Shown here: in pieces, positions 1-6,466 of the stretch
How the letters are laid out: every line of letters begins with the position of its first letter
Position numbering within the stretch: the stretch's first letter is position 1
NCBI GenBank assembly: GCA_009649835.1
Contig: PYCK01000129.1
Coordinates: 1-11,407 of the forward strand
Origin: Candidatus Methanocomedens sp.
GTDB taxonomy: Archaea > Halobacteriota > Methanosarcinia > Methanosarcinales > Methanocomedenaceae
Direction: 5' to 3'
Length of the DNA stretch: 11,407 nt
Position numbers and translations under genes: made by a program
Notes under the pieces: generated by a model
What the model saw: the letters and a program-made list of their open reading frames with translations, nothing else
Told to the model about the DNA's origin: nothing
Databases searched by the model: none

Positions 1-15
1 ATCCTGTAAATCCGG

Positions 16-258
16 TCAAAATACCATGCTTTTTGAAGTGGATACGGATGTACCTCTATTTTGCACGGTAATCGCCATTACAGGACATACACCCACACAA
101 AACTTGCAGAAGAGACATGAATCCGGGTTCGCTGCAAAATATTTTGGATTACCATCTTTCCTGATTCTAATGTCCCATATTATCGGACCTTTAGGACATA
201 CCTTCTTGCAGCGTCCACAACCTGTGCAAGTATTGTCAACTATTATTTCTACTGTCAT
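16..258 (-). CDS. 2[4Fe-4S] ferredoxin, 80 aa
   Basis: Small soluble electron carrier with two complete cysteine motifs. C11, C14, C17 and C21 (CTGCGRCKKVCP) and C48, C51, C54 and C58 (CLFCKFCVGVCP) fit two [4Fe-4S] clusters, each formed from three cysteines of one motif and the last of the other. About 26 residues separate the motifs, slightly more than in clostridial ferredoxins. The C-terminal tail after the second motif is short and polar. The chosen start is the ATG at 258, which gives MTVEIIVD directly before the first motif and has a weak GGAA 6 nt upstream. A start at 342 would add 28 residues unlike a ferredoxin and would run through the promoter region. The gene diverges from larB. 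Its redox partner cannot be told from this window. The ferredoxin call is firm; the specific role is unknown. Confidence 0.88.
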   Translation of the reverse strand: MTVEIIVDNTCTGCGRCKKVCPKGPIIWDIRIRKDGNPKYFAANPDSCLFCKFCVGVCPVMAITVQNRGTSVSTSKSMVF

Positions 259-323
259 TTTAATTCCAATGTATTTTTCAGGACCGCATCTCCCTGTATA
301 CCAAAAGAATTTCCCTACAATAA

Positions 324-355
324 TGGAAATATATTCATACAAGCATATATAATAC
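324..355. promoter_or_regulatory. AT-rich divergent promoter region with TATA-like elements
   Basis: The gap between the ferredoxin and larB holds two TATA-like elements readable on the minus strand, TTATATAT at about 345-352 and AATATATT at about 327-335. Either would place a start site about 25 nt further on and give the ferredoxin a leader of roughly 45-65 nt. The first is also nearly symmetric and could serve larB on the plus strand, about 100 nt upstream. The assignment rests on base composition and position only. Confidence 0.35.
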
Positions 356-444
356 CCTTAATGGCCTATTAATTATTACATAACAGGTCTAATAAGCATA
401 CGCATGTTATTGATATGGAAATCAATTAATATCCGGAGAAAGGA

Positions 445-1230
445 TTGAAATATTTTATGGATTTAAACCACCTACTTGAAAAATTAAAAAACGGGGACAT
501 CGAAGTGGAAGAAGCCAGCAAACAGATCAGGCTCGGTAACATCCACACATTGAGCGAAATATCCAACATCGACCCCTACCGGATGAAACGTACAGGCATA
601 CCTGAAGCCATCTTTTCAGAAGGAAAGAACCCGGATGACCTGGTCCATATTGCCACAGAACATCTCAAACATGAAGGCAGGGCCATACTCACCAGGGTCT
701 CGGACGAACAGCTTACAGTGCTTGAACAAAAACACACAGTTGAATGGAACAAGTATGCCAGGATCGCCATTCTCAGGGCCGACGGTTTCCAGGTAGATAA
801 GACCGGTGGTGCTATTGGCATAATCACAGCAGGCACTGTGGACGTACCAGTTGCCGAAGAAGCAAGGATCATTGCACAGGAGATGGGTGTGACTGTGCAT
901 ACCATCTACGATGTAGGGGCTGCAGGTATTCACAGGTTGTTCCCACCACTTGGGGATATAATAGAGAAAGGCGTTGATGCAATTGTAGTGGCAGCCGGCA
1001 GGGAGGGCACACTTCCCACTATAGTCTCCGGCATCGTGGATGTACCTGTAATAGGGTTACCGGTATCATCGGGATACGGTGCCGGCGGCAGCGGGACCGC
1101 AGCGCTGCATACTATGCTGCAATCATGTTCAGTGTTGAGCGTGGTTAATATCGATGCAGGATTCGTGGCCGGAGCATTTGCTGCCCGCATTGCCAATGTA
1201 GTGGCAGAAGCACGAAAAAACCAGGTTTAG
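445..1230 (+). CDS. larB: LarB, pyridinium-3,5-biscarboxylate mononucleotide synthase family
   Basis: LarB carboxylates nicotinate adenine dinucleotide and hydrolyses it to pyridinium-3,5-biscarboxylate mononucleotide. This is the first step to the nickel-pincer nucleotide cofactor of LarA-type racemases. The C-terminal half is the AIR-carboxylase (PurE)-like fold. The recognisable motifs are TGIPEAIFSEGK (about 50-61), GTVDVPVAEEA, YDVGAAGIHR, the GREGTLPTIVSG loop, PVIGLPVSSGYGAGGSG and VVNIDAGFVAGAFAARI near the end. The length of 261 residues is typical of the family. The start is uncertain. A TTG at 445 lies 6 nt after GGAG (435-438), while the ATG at 457 has no well-spaced ribosome binding site but starts where family members usually do (MDLNHLLEKL). 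No larC, larE or larA is in the window, so the enzyme using the cofactor is unknown. It converges with ahbC. Confidence 0.9.
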   Translation: MKYFMDLNHLLEKLKNGDIEVEEASKQIRLGNIHTLSEISNIDPYRMKRTGIPEAIFSEGKNPDDLVHIATEHLKHEGRAILTRVSDEQLTVLEQKHTVEWNKYARIAILRADGFQVDKTGGAIGIITAGTVDVPVAEEARIIAQEMGVTVHTIYDVGAAGIHRLFPPLGDIIEKGVDAIVVAAGREGTLPTIVSGIVDVPVIGLPVSSGYGAGGSGTAALHTMLQSCSVLSVVNIDAGFVAGAFAARIANVVAEARKNQV

Positions 1231-1251
1231 CCCAGGCGTGGTCACTGTAAA

Positions 1252-2460
1252 TTACTCTTCCCTTACCTCATCGTACCCGATCTCTTCTTTAGTCAGGTAA
1301 CATGCAGGGTCGTCTGCCCATACATTATCATAGATAGCCTCTGCCCTGACACGGAAATTTGCGTTACATATATCCAGCCATTTACATTTTGCACATCTGT
1401 TCGCATTGGCTTTTATCAGGGCTTTGCGGTCCTTGAGACCGGCCATAAGCTCGTCACTGGTATCCATCCATATTTCGCTAAAAGGTCTCTCCTTCACATT
1501 ACCAAAAGAATAATGCCTCCAGAACTGGTCAGCATGGACCGAACCGTCCCATGATACACACCCGATACCGATTCCAGTGGAATTGCCCTGGTTCATCATA
1601 AGCAGTTCATACACCTCGGCGGCACGTTCGGGGTCCTCTTCCAGGAGGCGGAAATAAACATAAGGCCCGTCACAGTGGTTGTCAACAGTAAGCACTTCCA
1701 TTGGGAAACCTTTGTCATGCATCTCCTTTGTCTTGTCCATGATAAGGTCCACCACTCGACGGCTCTCTTCATGGGACAGGTCTTCTTCCACCAGTTTCGA
1801 ACCCCGGCCCGCGTAGACCAGGTGGTAGAAGCAGACCCTGGGTATGCCCTCTTCTTCGAGCAGGTCGAAAATCGCAGGAATATCCTGTGCGTTCTTCTTA
1901 TTGATAGTGAACCGCAGACCCACCTTGATACCCTCTTTCTTGCAGTTGCGCATACCCTGCAGTGCAGCATCAAAAGCACCGGGCACGCCCCTGAACTTAT
2001 CATTGGTCTCCCTCATACCGTCCAGTGATACTCCCACATACGACAGGCCGATATCCTTCAGGACCTTTGCCATCTTCTCATCAATAAGGGTGCCGTTGGT
2101 AGAGATCACAGCGCGCATTCCCTTATCCCTTGCATGCATGGCAAGTTCTGGGAGGTCTTTTCGCATTGTGGGTTCGCCGCCTGAGAATAAAATAACAGGC
2201 GAGCCGAATTGGGCCAGGTCATCAATGAGTTCCTTGCCCTGTTGGGTTGTCAGTTCATCCTCATACTCGATATCCCTTGACTGGGCATAGCAGTGTATAC
2301 ACTTCAGGTTGCAGCGCCTGCCCATGTTCCAGACCACTACTGGTTTCTTATCCTTTGAGAACTGCAGCAGATGGGAAGGAAGTTTACTGGAATCCCGCCC
2401 GTATCTAAGTGCATCAGAAGGCTCAACTGTCCCGCAATAAAGTTTTGAAATGCCTATCAT
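1252..2460 (-). CDS. ahbC: AhbC-type radical SAM enzyme, 12,18-didecarboxysiroheme deacetylase
   Basis: Radical SAM/SPASM protein of 402 residues, best matched to AhbC, which removes the two acetate side chains of 12,18-didecarboxysiroheme to give Fe-coproporphyrin III in the alternative heme pathway of archaea and sulfate reducers. The radical SAM cluster motif is C50-x3-C54-x2-C57 (RRCNLKCIHCYA), followed by GGEP at 94-97, STNGTL (120-125) and SLDGMRETND. C-terminal cysteines C301, C356, C359, C365 and C387 (GCVSWDG, RCAKCKWLDIC, DPACYL) fit auxiliary Fe-S clusters. The N-terminus MIGISKLYCGTVEPSDALRY is the feature I associate with AhbC; the sister enzyme AhbD (heme synthase) usually has a different sequence around its first cysteines. 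GGAG lies about 8 nt upstream of the ATG. It is the last gene of the cobA-hemD operon, 21 nt after the preceding stop. AhbD is the main alternative. Confidence 0.85.
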   Translation of the reverse strand: MIGISKLYCGTVEPSDALRYGRDSSKLPSHLLQFSKDKKPVVVWNMGRRCNLKCIHCYAQSRDIEYEDELTTQQGKELIDDLAQFGSPVILFSGGEPTMRKDLPELAMHARDKGMRAVISTNGTLIDEKMAKVLKDIGLSYVGVSLDGMRETNDKFRGVPGAFDAALQGMRNCKKEGIKVGLRFTINKKNAQDIPAIFDLLEEEGIPRVCFYHLVYAGRGSKLVEEDLSHEESRRVVDLIMDKTKEMHDKGFPMEVLTVDNHCDGPYVYFRLLEEDPERAAEVYELLMMNQGNSTGIGIGCVSWDGSVHADQFWRHYSFGNVKERPFSEIWMDTSDELMAGLKDRKALIKANANRCAKCKWLDICNANFRVRAEAIYDNVWADDPACYLTKEEIGYDEVREE

Positions 2461-2481
2461 CTATATACTCCATCTCGTTAT

Positions 2482-2766
2482 TTACACACTCTTGTAATTA
2501 ATAGTTGCAGACAAAATCTCACGCTGTTCATCAAAAGTGATCTCCAGGGAAAACGTGTTATCATCAAGGTATTTTTCCACATGGAAGGTGACACCATTCT
2601 TGACATGCTTGATATCCCTGGCGACTTCTTTCTCTACTGCCGCAATATCAAGATGCTGGCAGCAGCCCCCGCCTGTTACAAACAGACGTGCTGCCGGTGA
2701 ATTTGCCCTTTCCAGTTCAGCTTTTATGAATGCTATGGCTTTATCGTCTACAATAAGTTCAGTCAT
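2482..2766 (-). CDS. HesB/IscA-like small protein with CC motif
   Basis: A 94-residue protein whose fold pattern resembles the HesB/IscA A-type Fe-S carriers: an N-terminal helix with DDKAIAFIKAELE, then a strand ending in TGGGCCQHLD (C35, C36) and beta-rich segments to the end. It lacks the C-terminal CGCG-type motif that IscA proteins use to hold iron or a cluster, so it is not a normal IscA. It looks like the CC-motif HesB-like proteins, some members of which carry selenocysteine in place of one cysteine; here both are cysteines. The ATG at 2766 overlaps the end of hemD by 8 nt (ATGACTGA). A TTG at 2778 would add four residues and is less likely. Its place between hemD and ahbC suggests a link to cluster supply or to tetrapyrrole metals, but this is inference. 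Confidence 0.7.
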   Translation of the reverse strand: MTELIVDDKAIAFIKAELERANSPAARLFVTGGGCCQHLDIAAVEKEVARDIKHVKNGVTFHVEKYLDDNTFSLEITFDEQREILSATINYKSV

Positions 2767-3592
2767 GATCAATACCAAATTCCTTTTTTACTTCATGTAT
2801 CAATGCTTTAAAGGTATATTCACTTGAAACGATTGTAACCTGGATTTTATTCATATTCAATGTATTGGCAGTCGGATGTCCGATAGCTGCCACCACCATG
2901 CCTTCACTGTTCAAGACCTGGATGACAATATCCCTTACCCCCATCTGCGATGCCAGGTCAAGGAAATTTCGAACCATCATTGAGCTGGTGAACACCACTG
3001 CATCAACTGTTTGGTCCAAAATTGCCTGTACCAGTTCTTCCTGTGCACTGTCCTTCGCGGGCCTGGCAATCTCATACACCTGGGTCTCGAAAACTTCAGC
3101 ACCGGCTGCCTTTAGTCCATCCACCAGTACAGGCGCACCGTGTGAACTCCTGGCAATATCCACCACTTTTCCCTTTCCTTCATGCCTGATGGCTTCCACC
3201 AGTCCTGTTGAACTGTACGATTCAGGCATGAATGATATCTCTATTCCCTGCTCCTCTGCTGCTTCTCTTGTCTTGGGACCTATGGCAATGGTGGTCAGGC
3301 GGTTCAAGGCATTAATGAAAACTTCCCGGTCCGGCACCTTATCCAGTGTGTGGTCTATGCCGTTGGCACTGGTAAATATCACAATATCAGACTTTCCCGT
3401 TAGCACCCTTGAGACAAAACCGTCAAAGTGTTCATCCTTTTTACCCAGTATCTCTATCATGGGGGCGGATATTACCTCAAATCCGGCCTGCCGGCATATC
3501 TGCATCGAATCCTGTTCGTAGCGCTCTGGCCGCATTATGGCAACTGTAGGCCCGGGTTTATTGTTAGTGTTAGTACTGCCCATGTTATCCAT
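2759..3592 (-). CDS. hemD: Uroporphyrinogen-III synthase
   Basis: HemD closes linear hydroxymethylbilane into uroporphyrinogen III with inversion of ring D, the last step common to heme, siroheme, cobalamin and F430. The sequence is typical of this weakly conserved family: TVAIMRPERYEQDS at the start of domain 1, DIVIFTSANGIDH, TIAIGPKTREAAEEQGI, the SSTGLVEAI stretch, VDIARSSHGAPVLVDGLKAAGAEV and DAVVFTSSMMVRNFLDLA, ending with VAAIGHPTAN. The chosen ATG at 3592 has AGGT just upstream and lies 16 nt after the cobA stop. This start gives 277 residues. Two in-frame ATGs at 3634 and 3631 inside cobA lack a ribosome binding site. An ATG at 3535, just before RPERY, is closest to the usual family start. 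Tandem cobA-hemD order supports the call. Confidence 0.88.
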   Translation of the reverse strand: MDNMGSTNTNNKPGPTVAIMRPERYEQDSMQICRQAGFEVISAPMIEILGKKDEHFDGFVSRVLTGKSDIVIFTSANGIDHTLDKVPDREVFINALNRLTTIAIGPKTREAAEEQGIEISFMPESYSSTGLVEAIRHEGKGKVVDIARSSHGAPVLVDGLKAAGAEVFETQVYEIARPAKDSAQEELVQAILDQTVDAVVFTSSMMVRNFLDLASQMGVRDIVIQVLNSEGMVVAAIGHPTANTLNMNKIQVTIVSSEYTFKALIHEVKKEFGIDHD

Positions 3593-3608
3593 CAAACCTG
3601 TTTGATTT

Positions 3609-4364
3609 CTACCTGATCTCACCCAGTTCATCATGCAGGGTGACCACGCCGCCTATTATAGTAATGGCCGGGGCTTTTACGCCTCTCTCCTCAGCCAGTT
3701 TGACAATATTATCCAGCGTCCCCACTGTGGTGCGCTGGTCAGGCCGGGTACCCCTTTCTATCAGGGCTACCGGGGTTGCCGGGTCCTTGCCGTGTTTGAG
3801 CAGTTCGCTGACGTTTCTGGGCAGCATGCTGACACCCATGAGGATTACTATGGTTCCGCCAAAACGTGCCAGTGTGTCCCAGTCCAGTGCAGAATCTTCC
3901 TTGGTCGGGTCTTCGTGGCCTGTGATGAATGTGACCATGCTGGCGTGGTCCCTGTGTGTCACCGGAATGCCTGCATAGGCAGGAGCTGCAATGGCTGAGG
4001 TGATACCTGGCACGACTTCCACTTTGATGCCATGGCTTACCAGTACCTGCGCTTCCTCACCGCCCCGGCCGAACACATAGGGGTCGCCGCCTTTTAACCT
4101 GACTACTTTTTTTCCTTCTTTGGCCTTATCTACTAATGCCTGGTTTATCTGCTCCTGTTTGAGGGTGTGGCTGCCTGCATATTTACCGGCATCTATCTTT
4201 TCTGTCCCTTCTGGTATGCTTGATAGTATCTGCTCGCCTGGAAGCTGGTCGTATACCACAACGTCGGCTTCGTCTATGAGCCTGCGCGCTTTTAGTGTAA
4301 GGAGTTCGGGGTCTCCGGGACCGCTGCCTACGAGATATACCTTGCCGGGTTTTGTGCTGTTCAT
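3609..4364 (-). CDS. cobA: Uroporphyrinogen-III C-methyltransferase (SUMT)
   Basis: CobA transfers two methyl groups from S-adenosylmethionine to C2 and C7 of uroporphyrinogen III, giving precorrin-2, the branch point to siroheme, archaeal heme, cobalamin and F430. All family motifs are present: VGSGPGDPELLTLKA (12-26), YDQLP, the RLKGGDPYVFGRGGEEA loop (89-105), VVPGITSAIAAPAYAGIPVT (117-136), FITGHED, and TIVILMGV for the second SAM-binding domain. At 251 residues it is a single-domain enzyme without the CysG oxidase/ferrochelatase part, so precorrin-2 dehydrogenase must be encoded elsewhere. The start has GGAG 8 nt upstream (4373-4376). It is the first gene of the operon, with a TATA-like element about 60 nt upstream. 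Confidence 0.96.
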   Translation of the reverse strand: MNSTKPGKVYLVGSGPGDPELLTLKARRLIDEADVVVYDQLPGEQILSSIPEGTEKIDAGKYAGSHTLKQEQINQALVDKAKEGKKVVRLKGGDPYVFGRGGEEAQVLVSHGIKVEVVPGITSAIAAPAYAGIPVTHRDHASMVTFITGHEDPTKEDSALDWDTLARFGGTIVILMGVSMLPRNVSELLKHGKDPATPVALIERGTRPDQRTTVGTLDNIVKLAEERGVKAPAITIIGGVVTLHDELGEIR

Positions 4365-4420
4365 GGGATTGTCTCCGTTGTTTAATGGGAATTATGGTTT
4401 TCTTATGGTTATGGAAGTAT

Positions 4421-4432
4421 GATATATTTTCC
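4421..4432 (-). promoter_or_regulatory. Candidate archaeal promoter of the cobA-hemD-ahbC operon
   Basis: On the minus strand this reads GGAAAATATATC, a purine-led TATA box like archaeal BRE/TATA elements. A start site about 25 nt downstream, near 4400, would leave a leader of about 36 nt to the cobA ATG. Three copies of CCATAA follow in that leader region (about 4391-4414); these could be regulator contacts, but they are short and not diagnostic. I saw no cobalamin riboswitch. Confidence 0.45.
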
Positions 4433-4534
4433 TGATGAGGAGGTGATTGGGTTATTATTGAGGGTTTAAGAAAATGGGGTAAATTAAGCTCCTGCGGTTC
4501 CTTTTTATTGAATGATCCATTACCATGTTTATAT

Positions 4535-4586
4535 TAGCTCATTACTGGCTCATACTAGCTCACAACTGGCTCATCGTTGAGCCAGT
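4535..4586. repeat. 21-bp tandem repeat ending in a perfect hairpin
   Basis: Two adjacent 21-bp units (4535-4555 and 4556-4576) agree at 17 of 21 positions; each holds TAGCTCA and ACTGGCTCA. A third, inverted copy of the 9-mer (TGAGCCAGT, 4578-4586) pairs with the second unit's copy at 4565-4573 to give a perfect 9-bp stem with a TCGT loop. The first unit's copy at 4544-4552 could pair instead. It could be an operator, the end of a degraded element, or a transcription-end hairpin. No T-run follows on the plus strand. Confidence 0.6.
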
Positions 4587-4790
4587 AAGTTCATAATGTC
4601 CAGACGGGTCTTTTTTACTCTTGCCTTTCCAAATAAGATATCCATTTTCTGTAAGGGTTCTGATAATACATTATACGGGCTTTATTACATTTCGCATGCG
4701 GTATACTGTGACGACAAAAAGATGAAATCATGTTCGCAATATGGCGATGAATGCAAAACAAAGTTTTCAAACATGAAAATCAAGTGCACA

Positions 4791-5054
4791 TTATCGATAT
4801 ACTTTATCGTGATGTTTAAAATCAAGGAAAATTATAGTTTCGTTTTTCTTATCAATCGAATAAACAAGCACAAACGAACCAACATGAACTCTCTGTTTCC
4901 CTTTTAGTACGTTTCGGAGTGGCTTGCCCAATTCAGGATTTTTACTAATCTCGATTATTTTGTGAATTATCCTCTGGTAAAGGATATAATCCTTCTTTTT
5001 TAGCTTTTGAAGAATTGTCTCCAGAGCATTCTCTAACTGGATGATATACGGCAT
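4791..5054 (-). CDS. RelE/ParE-family toxin
   Basis: An 87-residue protein with the RelE/ParE toxin pattern: two N-terminal helices (LENALETILQKLKKKDYILYQRIIHKIIEI), the turn NPELGKPLRNVLKGKQRVHVG, the core strands FVLVYSIDKKNETIIFLDF and a basic/aromatic tail HHDKVYR. R55, H57, H81 and the final Y86-R87 lie in the strand and tail positions where RelE toxins place their RNA-cutting residues. RelE members cut mRNA on the ribosome and ParE members poison gyrase; the tail favours RelE-like activity, but this cannot be settled here. The ATG at 5054 lies 2 nt after the antitoxin stop. A TTG at 5060 would overlap that stop instead. Intact length and coupling to the upstream antitoxin suggest a working module. 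Confidence 0.8.
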   Translation of the reverse strand: MPYIIQLENALETILQKLKKKDYILYQRIIHKIIEISKNPELGKPLRNVLKGKQRVHVGSFVLVYSIDKKNETIIFLDFKHHDKVYR

Positions 5055-5056
5055 GG

Positions 5057-5281
5057 TCAAAGAAAACTTTTTTCAAACTCTTCAGGGGTATATTGTGTAA
5101 ATTTACCTTCTCTAACCCTACGTTCGGCTGCTTCAACCTTTTTTATAAATTCAGTGCGGATTTTTTCTTCGGGTGGATAAAATTCATCCCTGATTATATC
5201 AAGTACCTCTGTCAGAATCTCCTGCCTCAACTCTTTTTTTAATATTAATTTTAATTCATCCAGATTTGCAATTGCGCCCAT
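5057..5281 (-). CDS. Antitoxin of the RelE-type module
   Basis: A 74-residue, highly charged protein encoded directly upstream of the toxin, the usual order for a type II module. The N-terminal two thirds is predicted helical and rich in Leu/Glu/Lys (NLDELKLILKKELRQEILTE, then EKIRTEFIKKVEAAERRVRE). The C-terminus GKFTQYTPEEFEKSFL is the kind of extended segment that antitoxins wrap around RelE toxins. No DNA-binding domain is obvious, so self-repression is not shown. The ATG at 5281 was chosen because the protein-like composition begins there; the frame is open to 5437 but the extra residues look random. No good ribosome binding site is seen, and a TTTAAA at about 5308-5313 would fit a leaderless transcript. 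I recognise it by position and composition rather than by a named family. Confidence 0.68.
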   Translation of the reverse strand: MGAIANLDELKLILKKELRQEILTEVLDIIRDEFYPPEEKIRTEFIKKVEAAERRVREGKFTQYTPEEFEKSFL

Positions 5282-5696
5282 AAGAATAAATAGAATTTCA
5301 TGGACTTTAAAGATTTGTATTGATTTTAATTTGGGCATGAGGCCGCTATTGGGAGTGTGGATAAGAAACGGGGGGGACTTTATGTTCTGTGGGTTTGATG
5401 GGGGTTGTTGAAGTGATGAGGGATATTTTGGTGGCAAGGTAAGTTAGCCTATCGGTCATTTGGGATTTTAGTAAAATGGGATTCTAAGGGTAAATCAGTT
5501 GGGTGAGGGCACGAAAAATGTTGTAATTGGTGCCTAAAAACACGTTTTTGGTGAACTTTCAGTGAAATATGTGGATTTACATGTATGTATGCACAAAATT
5601 TAAGGAAATTAAGATCTTAACTTCGTGTGTTGGAAACTCTCAGAACTTCAAGGTGTCGTGAAAAGTTGTTTTTGAGAAAGCCTGATAAAATAAGAT
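5282..5696. other. Gene-free AT-rich stretch upstream of the antitoxin
   Basis: About 415 bases with no supportable gene on either strand. It holds a run of seven G at 5370-5376 followed by further G tracts to about 5432, a perfect 12-bp palindrome TTAAGATCTTAA at 5609-5620, and a short AAAAAC/GTTTTT inverted repeat near 5540. The left end probably carries the antitoxin promoter. Nothing here resembles a tRNA, a CRISPR or a recognisable transposase remnant. Confidence 0.5.
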
Positions 5697-6092
5697 TCAA
5701 CCATCTTCAAACTCCAGCGAAAGCGAATTGATACAATACCGCTCCCCCGTCGGCTGCGGCCCGTCATCGAACACATGCCCCAGGTGCCCGCCGCACCTGC
5801 TGCACACCACTTCGGTCCTGTGCATCCCCAGACTATTATCCGGTTTCAGTTCGACCCTGTCACTTGAAACGGGTGTCCAGAAACTCGGCCACCCACTGCC
5901 GGAATCATACTTCTCGTCTGACCGGAACAACTCCTGCCCGCAGCCGGCACACACATAGATGCCTTCTTTGTCGTGCTTGTTGAACTTGCCTGTAAAAGGC
6001 GGCTCAGTTCCCTTTTCGATTAATACGTGGAACTTTTCAGAAGCCAGTTCTTTTCTCCACTCTTCCTTTGATTTTGTTATCTTAGGCACCAA
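5697..6092 (-). CDS. msrB: Peptide-methionine (R)-S-oxide reductase MsrB
   Basis: MsrB reduces the R form of methionine sulfoxide in proteins. The 131-residue sequence has the full family pattern: KSKEEWRKELASEKFHVL, KGTEPPFTGKFN, structural zinc cysteines C48/C51 (CAGCG) and C97/C100 (CSRCGGHLGHVFDDG), the DSGSGWPSFW loop (63-72), and the catalytic C120 in GERYCINSLSL. No second recycling cysteine is obvious, so the reductant may act directly on C120. The start codon is non-ATG: TTG at 6092 or GTG at 6089, both preceded by AAGGGGG about 8-11 nt upstream. It sits 35 nt after the sdhC-like gene in the same direction and is probably co-transcribed, though the AT-rich gap could hold its own promoter. 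A repair role tied to oxidative stress at the Sdh complex is speculative. Confidence 0.95.
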   Translation of the reverse strand: MVPKITKSKEEWRKELASEKFHVLIEKGTEPPFTGKFNKHDKEGIYVCAGCGQELFRSDEKYDSGSGWPSFWTPVSSDRVELKPDNSLGMHRTEVVCSRCGGHLGHVFDDGPQPTGERYCINSLSLEFEDG

Positions 6093-6127
6093 TTCTTGAA
6101 CCCCCTTAATTGAATTTTATTTACCAC

Positions 6128-6466
6128 TCAGAACAACCTGGACCTGATACTTACAGCATACAATAGCAATACTCCCAATACCATGAAAACCCAGAACAAC
6201 CAGCGCTGCAGCCGTATCCCCCCGACAAGGTCAATGGTCACAGAACAAATACCATTGAACCCATGATACACTATCAGTACCAGTATTATCAGGAAGAATT
6301 CCGTAGAAAGCACATAAGTGAACACACCATCAAGGGGTGTCTTGAACTCAAACCTGAAATGCATCCCCCACATGTGTACCATAAAATACACTACCAGCAA
6401 CAAACCAGTGATGCGCTGTAAAACCCAGGACCACATACCTGCTCCCGCATAAGTATTAATCTTCAC
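6128..6466 (-). CDS. sdhC: Succinate dehydrogenase cytochrome b-type membrane anchor (SdhC-like)
   Basis: A 112-residue membrane protein with three predicted helices at about 16-36, 50-71 and 88-106. The first helix begins with WVLQRITG and contains H31, the position pattern of the quinone-site/heme helix of SdhC (HRITG...H). The second helix ends in YHGFNGI with H68, like the heme-ligand region of SdhC/SdhD anchors. It would hold the SdhAB part at the membrane, bind heme b and pass electrons to or from menaquinone or methanophenazine. It starts with GTG at 6466, overlapping sdhB by 11 nt, with AAGGGGG about 7 nt upstream. Normal complexes have either two small anchors or one of about 200 residues; here only one small anchor is followed by msrB. 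A homodimeric anchor or a second gene elsewhere is possible. Confidence 0.82.
   Translation of the reverse strand: MKINTYAGAGMWSWVLQRITGLLLVVYFMVHMWGMHFRFEFKTPLDGVFTYVLSTEFFLIILVLIVYHGFNGICSVTIDLVGGIRLQRWLFWVFMVLGVLLLYAVSIRSRLF

Larger units (their letters stand above)
4365..4790. other. Gene-poor AT-rich stretch between cobA and the toxin gene
   Basis: About 425 bases without a convincing gene. The cobA promoter lies at the left end and a tandem repeat with a hairpin at 4535-4586. A plus-strand ORF begins with ATG at 4596 and runs to 4907, with a cysteine-containing middle (SCSQYGDECKTKF). It has no ribosome binding site and its last third is antisense to the toxin gene, so I do not call it. 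A strong Shine-Dalgarno-like GGAGGTGATT at about 4439-4448 (plus strand) has no usable ORF behind it. Confidence 0.5.

Noticed and set aside
1844..2290. Long plus-strand ORF of 148 residues opposite ahbC
   Set aside because: It is the shadow of a conserved radical SAM gene and has low-complexity Ser/Pro-rich composition typical of antisense frames. The same applies to the long antisense frames opposite hemD, cobA, sdhA and fumC.
4365..4432. Cobalamin or other riboswitch in the cobA leader
   Set aside because: The leader is only about 36 nt from the predicted start site and shows no B12-box or conserved stem; archaeal cobA genes usually lack one.
4437..4450. Near-perfect Shine-Dalgarno sequence GGAGGTGATT on the plus strand
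   Set aside because: No start codon with an open frame follows; the frame closes within about 20 nt. Probably chance, upstream of the cobA promoter on the other strand.
4596..4907. Plus-strand ORF of 103 residues with several cysteines (SCSQYGDECKTKF)
   Set aside because: No ribosome binding site, and its last third is antisense to the toxin gene, with no family resemblance I could name. It is worth a database search but not a gene call.
5370..5432. G-rich tracts that might form a G-quadruplex
   Set aside because: The G runs are separated by loops of 14-15 nt, longer than usual for stable quadruplexes, and there is no gene context to support a role.
5609..5620. 12-bp perfect palindrome TTAAGATCTTAA
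   Set aside because: Single copy in an AT-rich stretch with no nearby promoter it could control; chance is a sufficient explanation.
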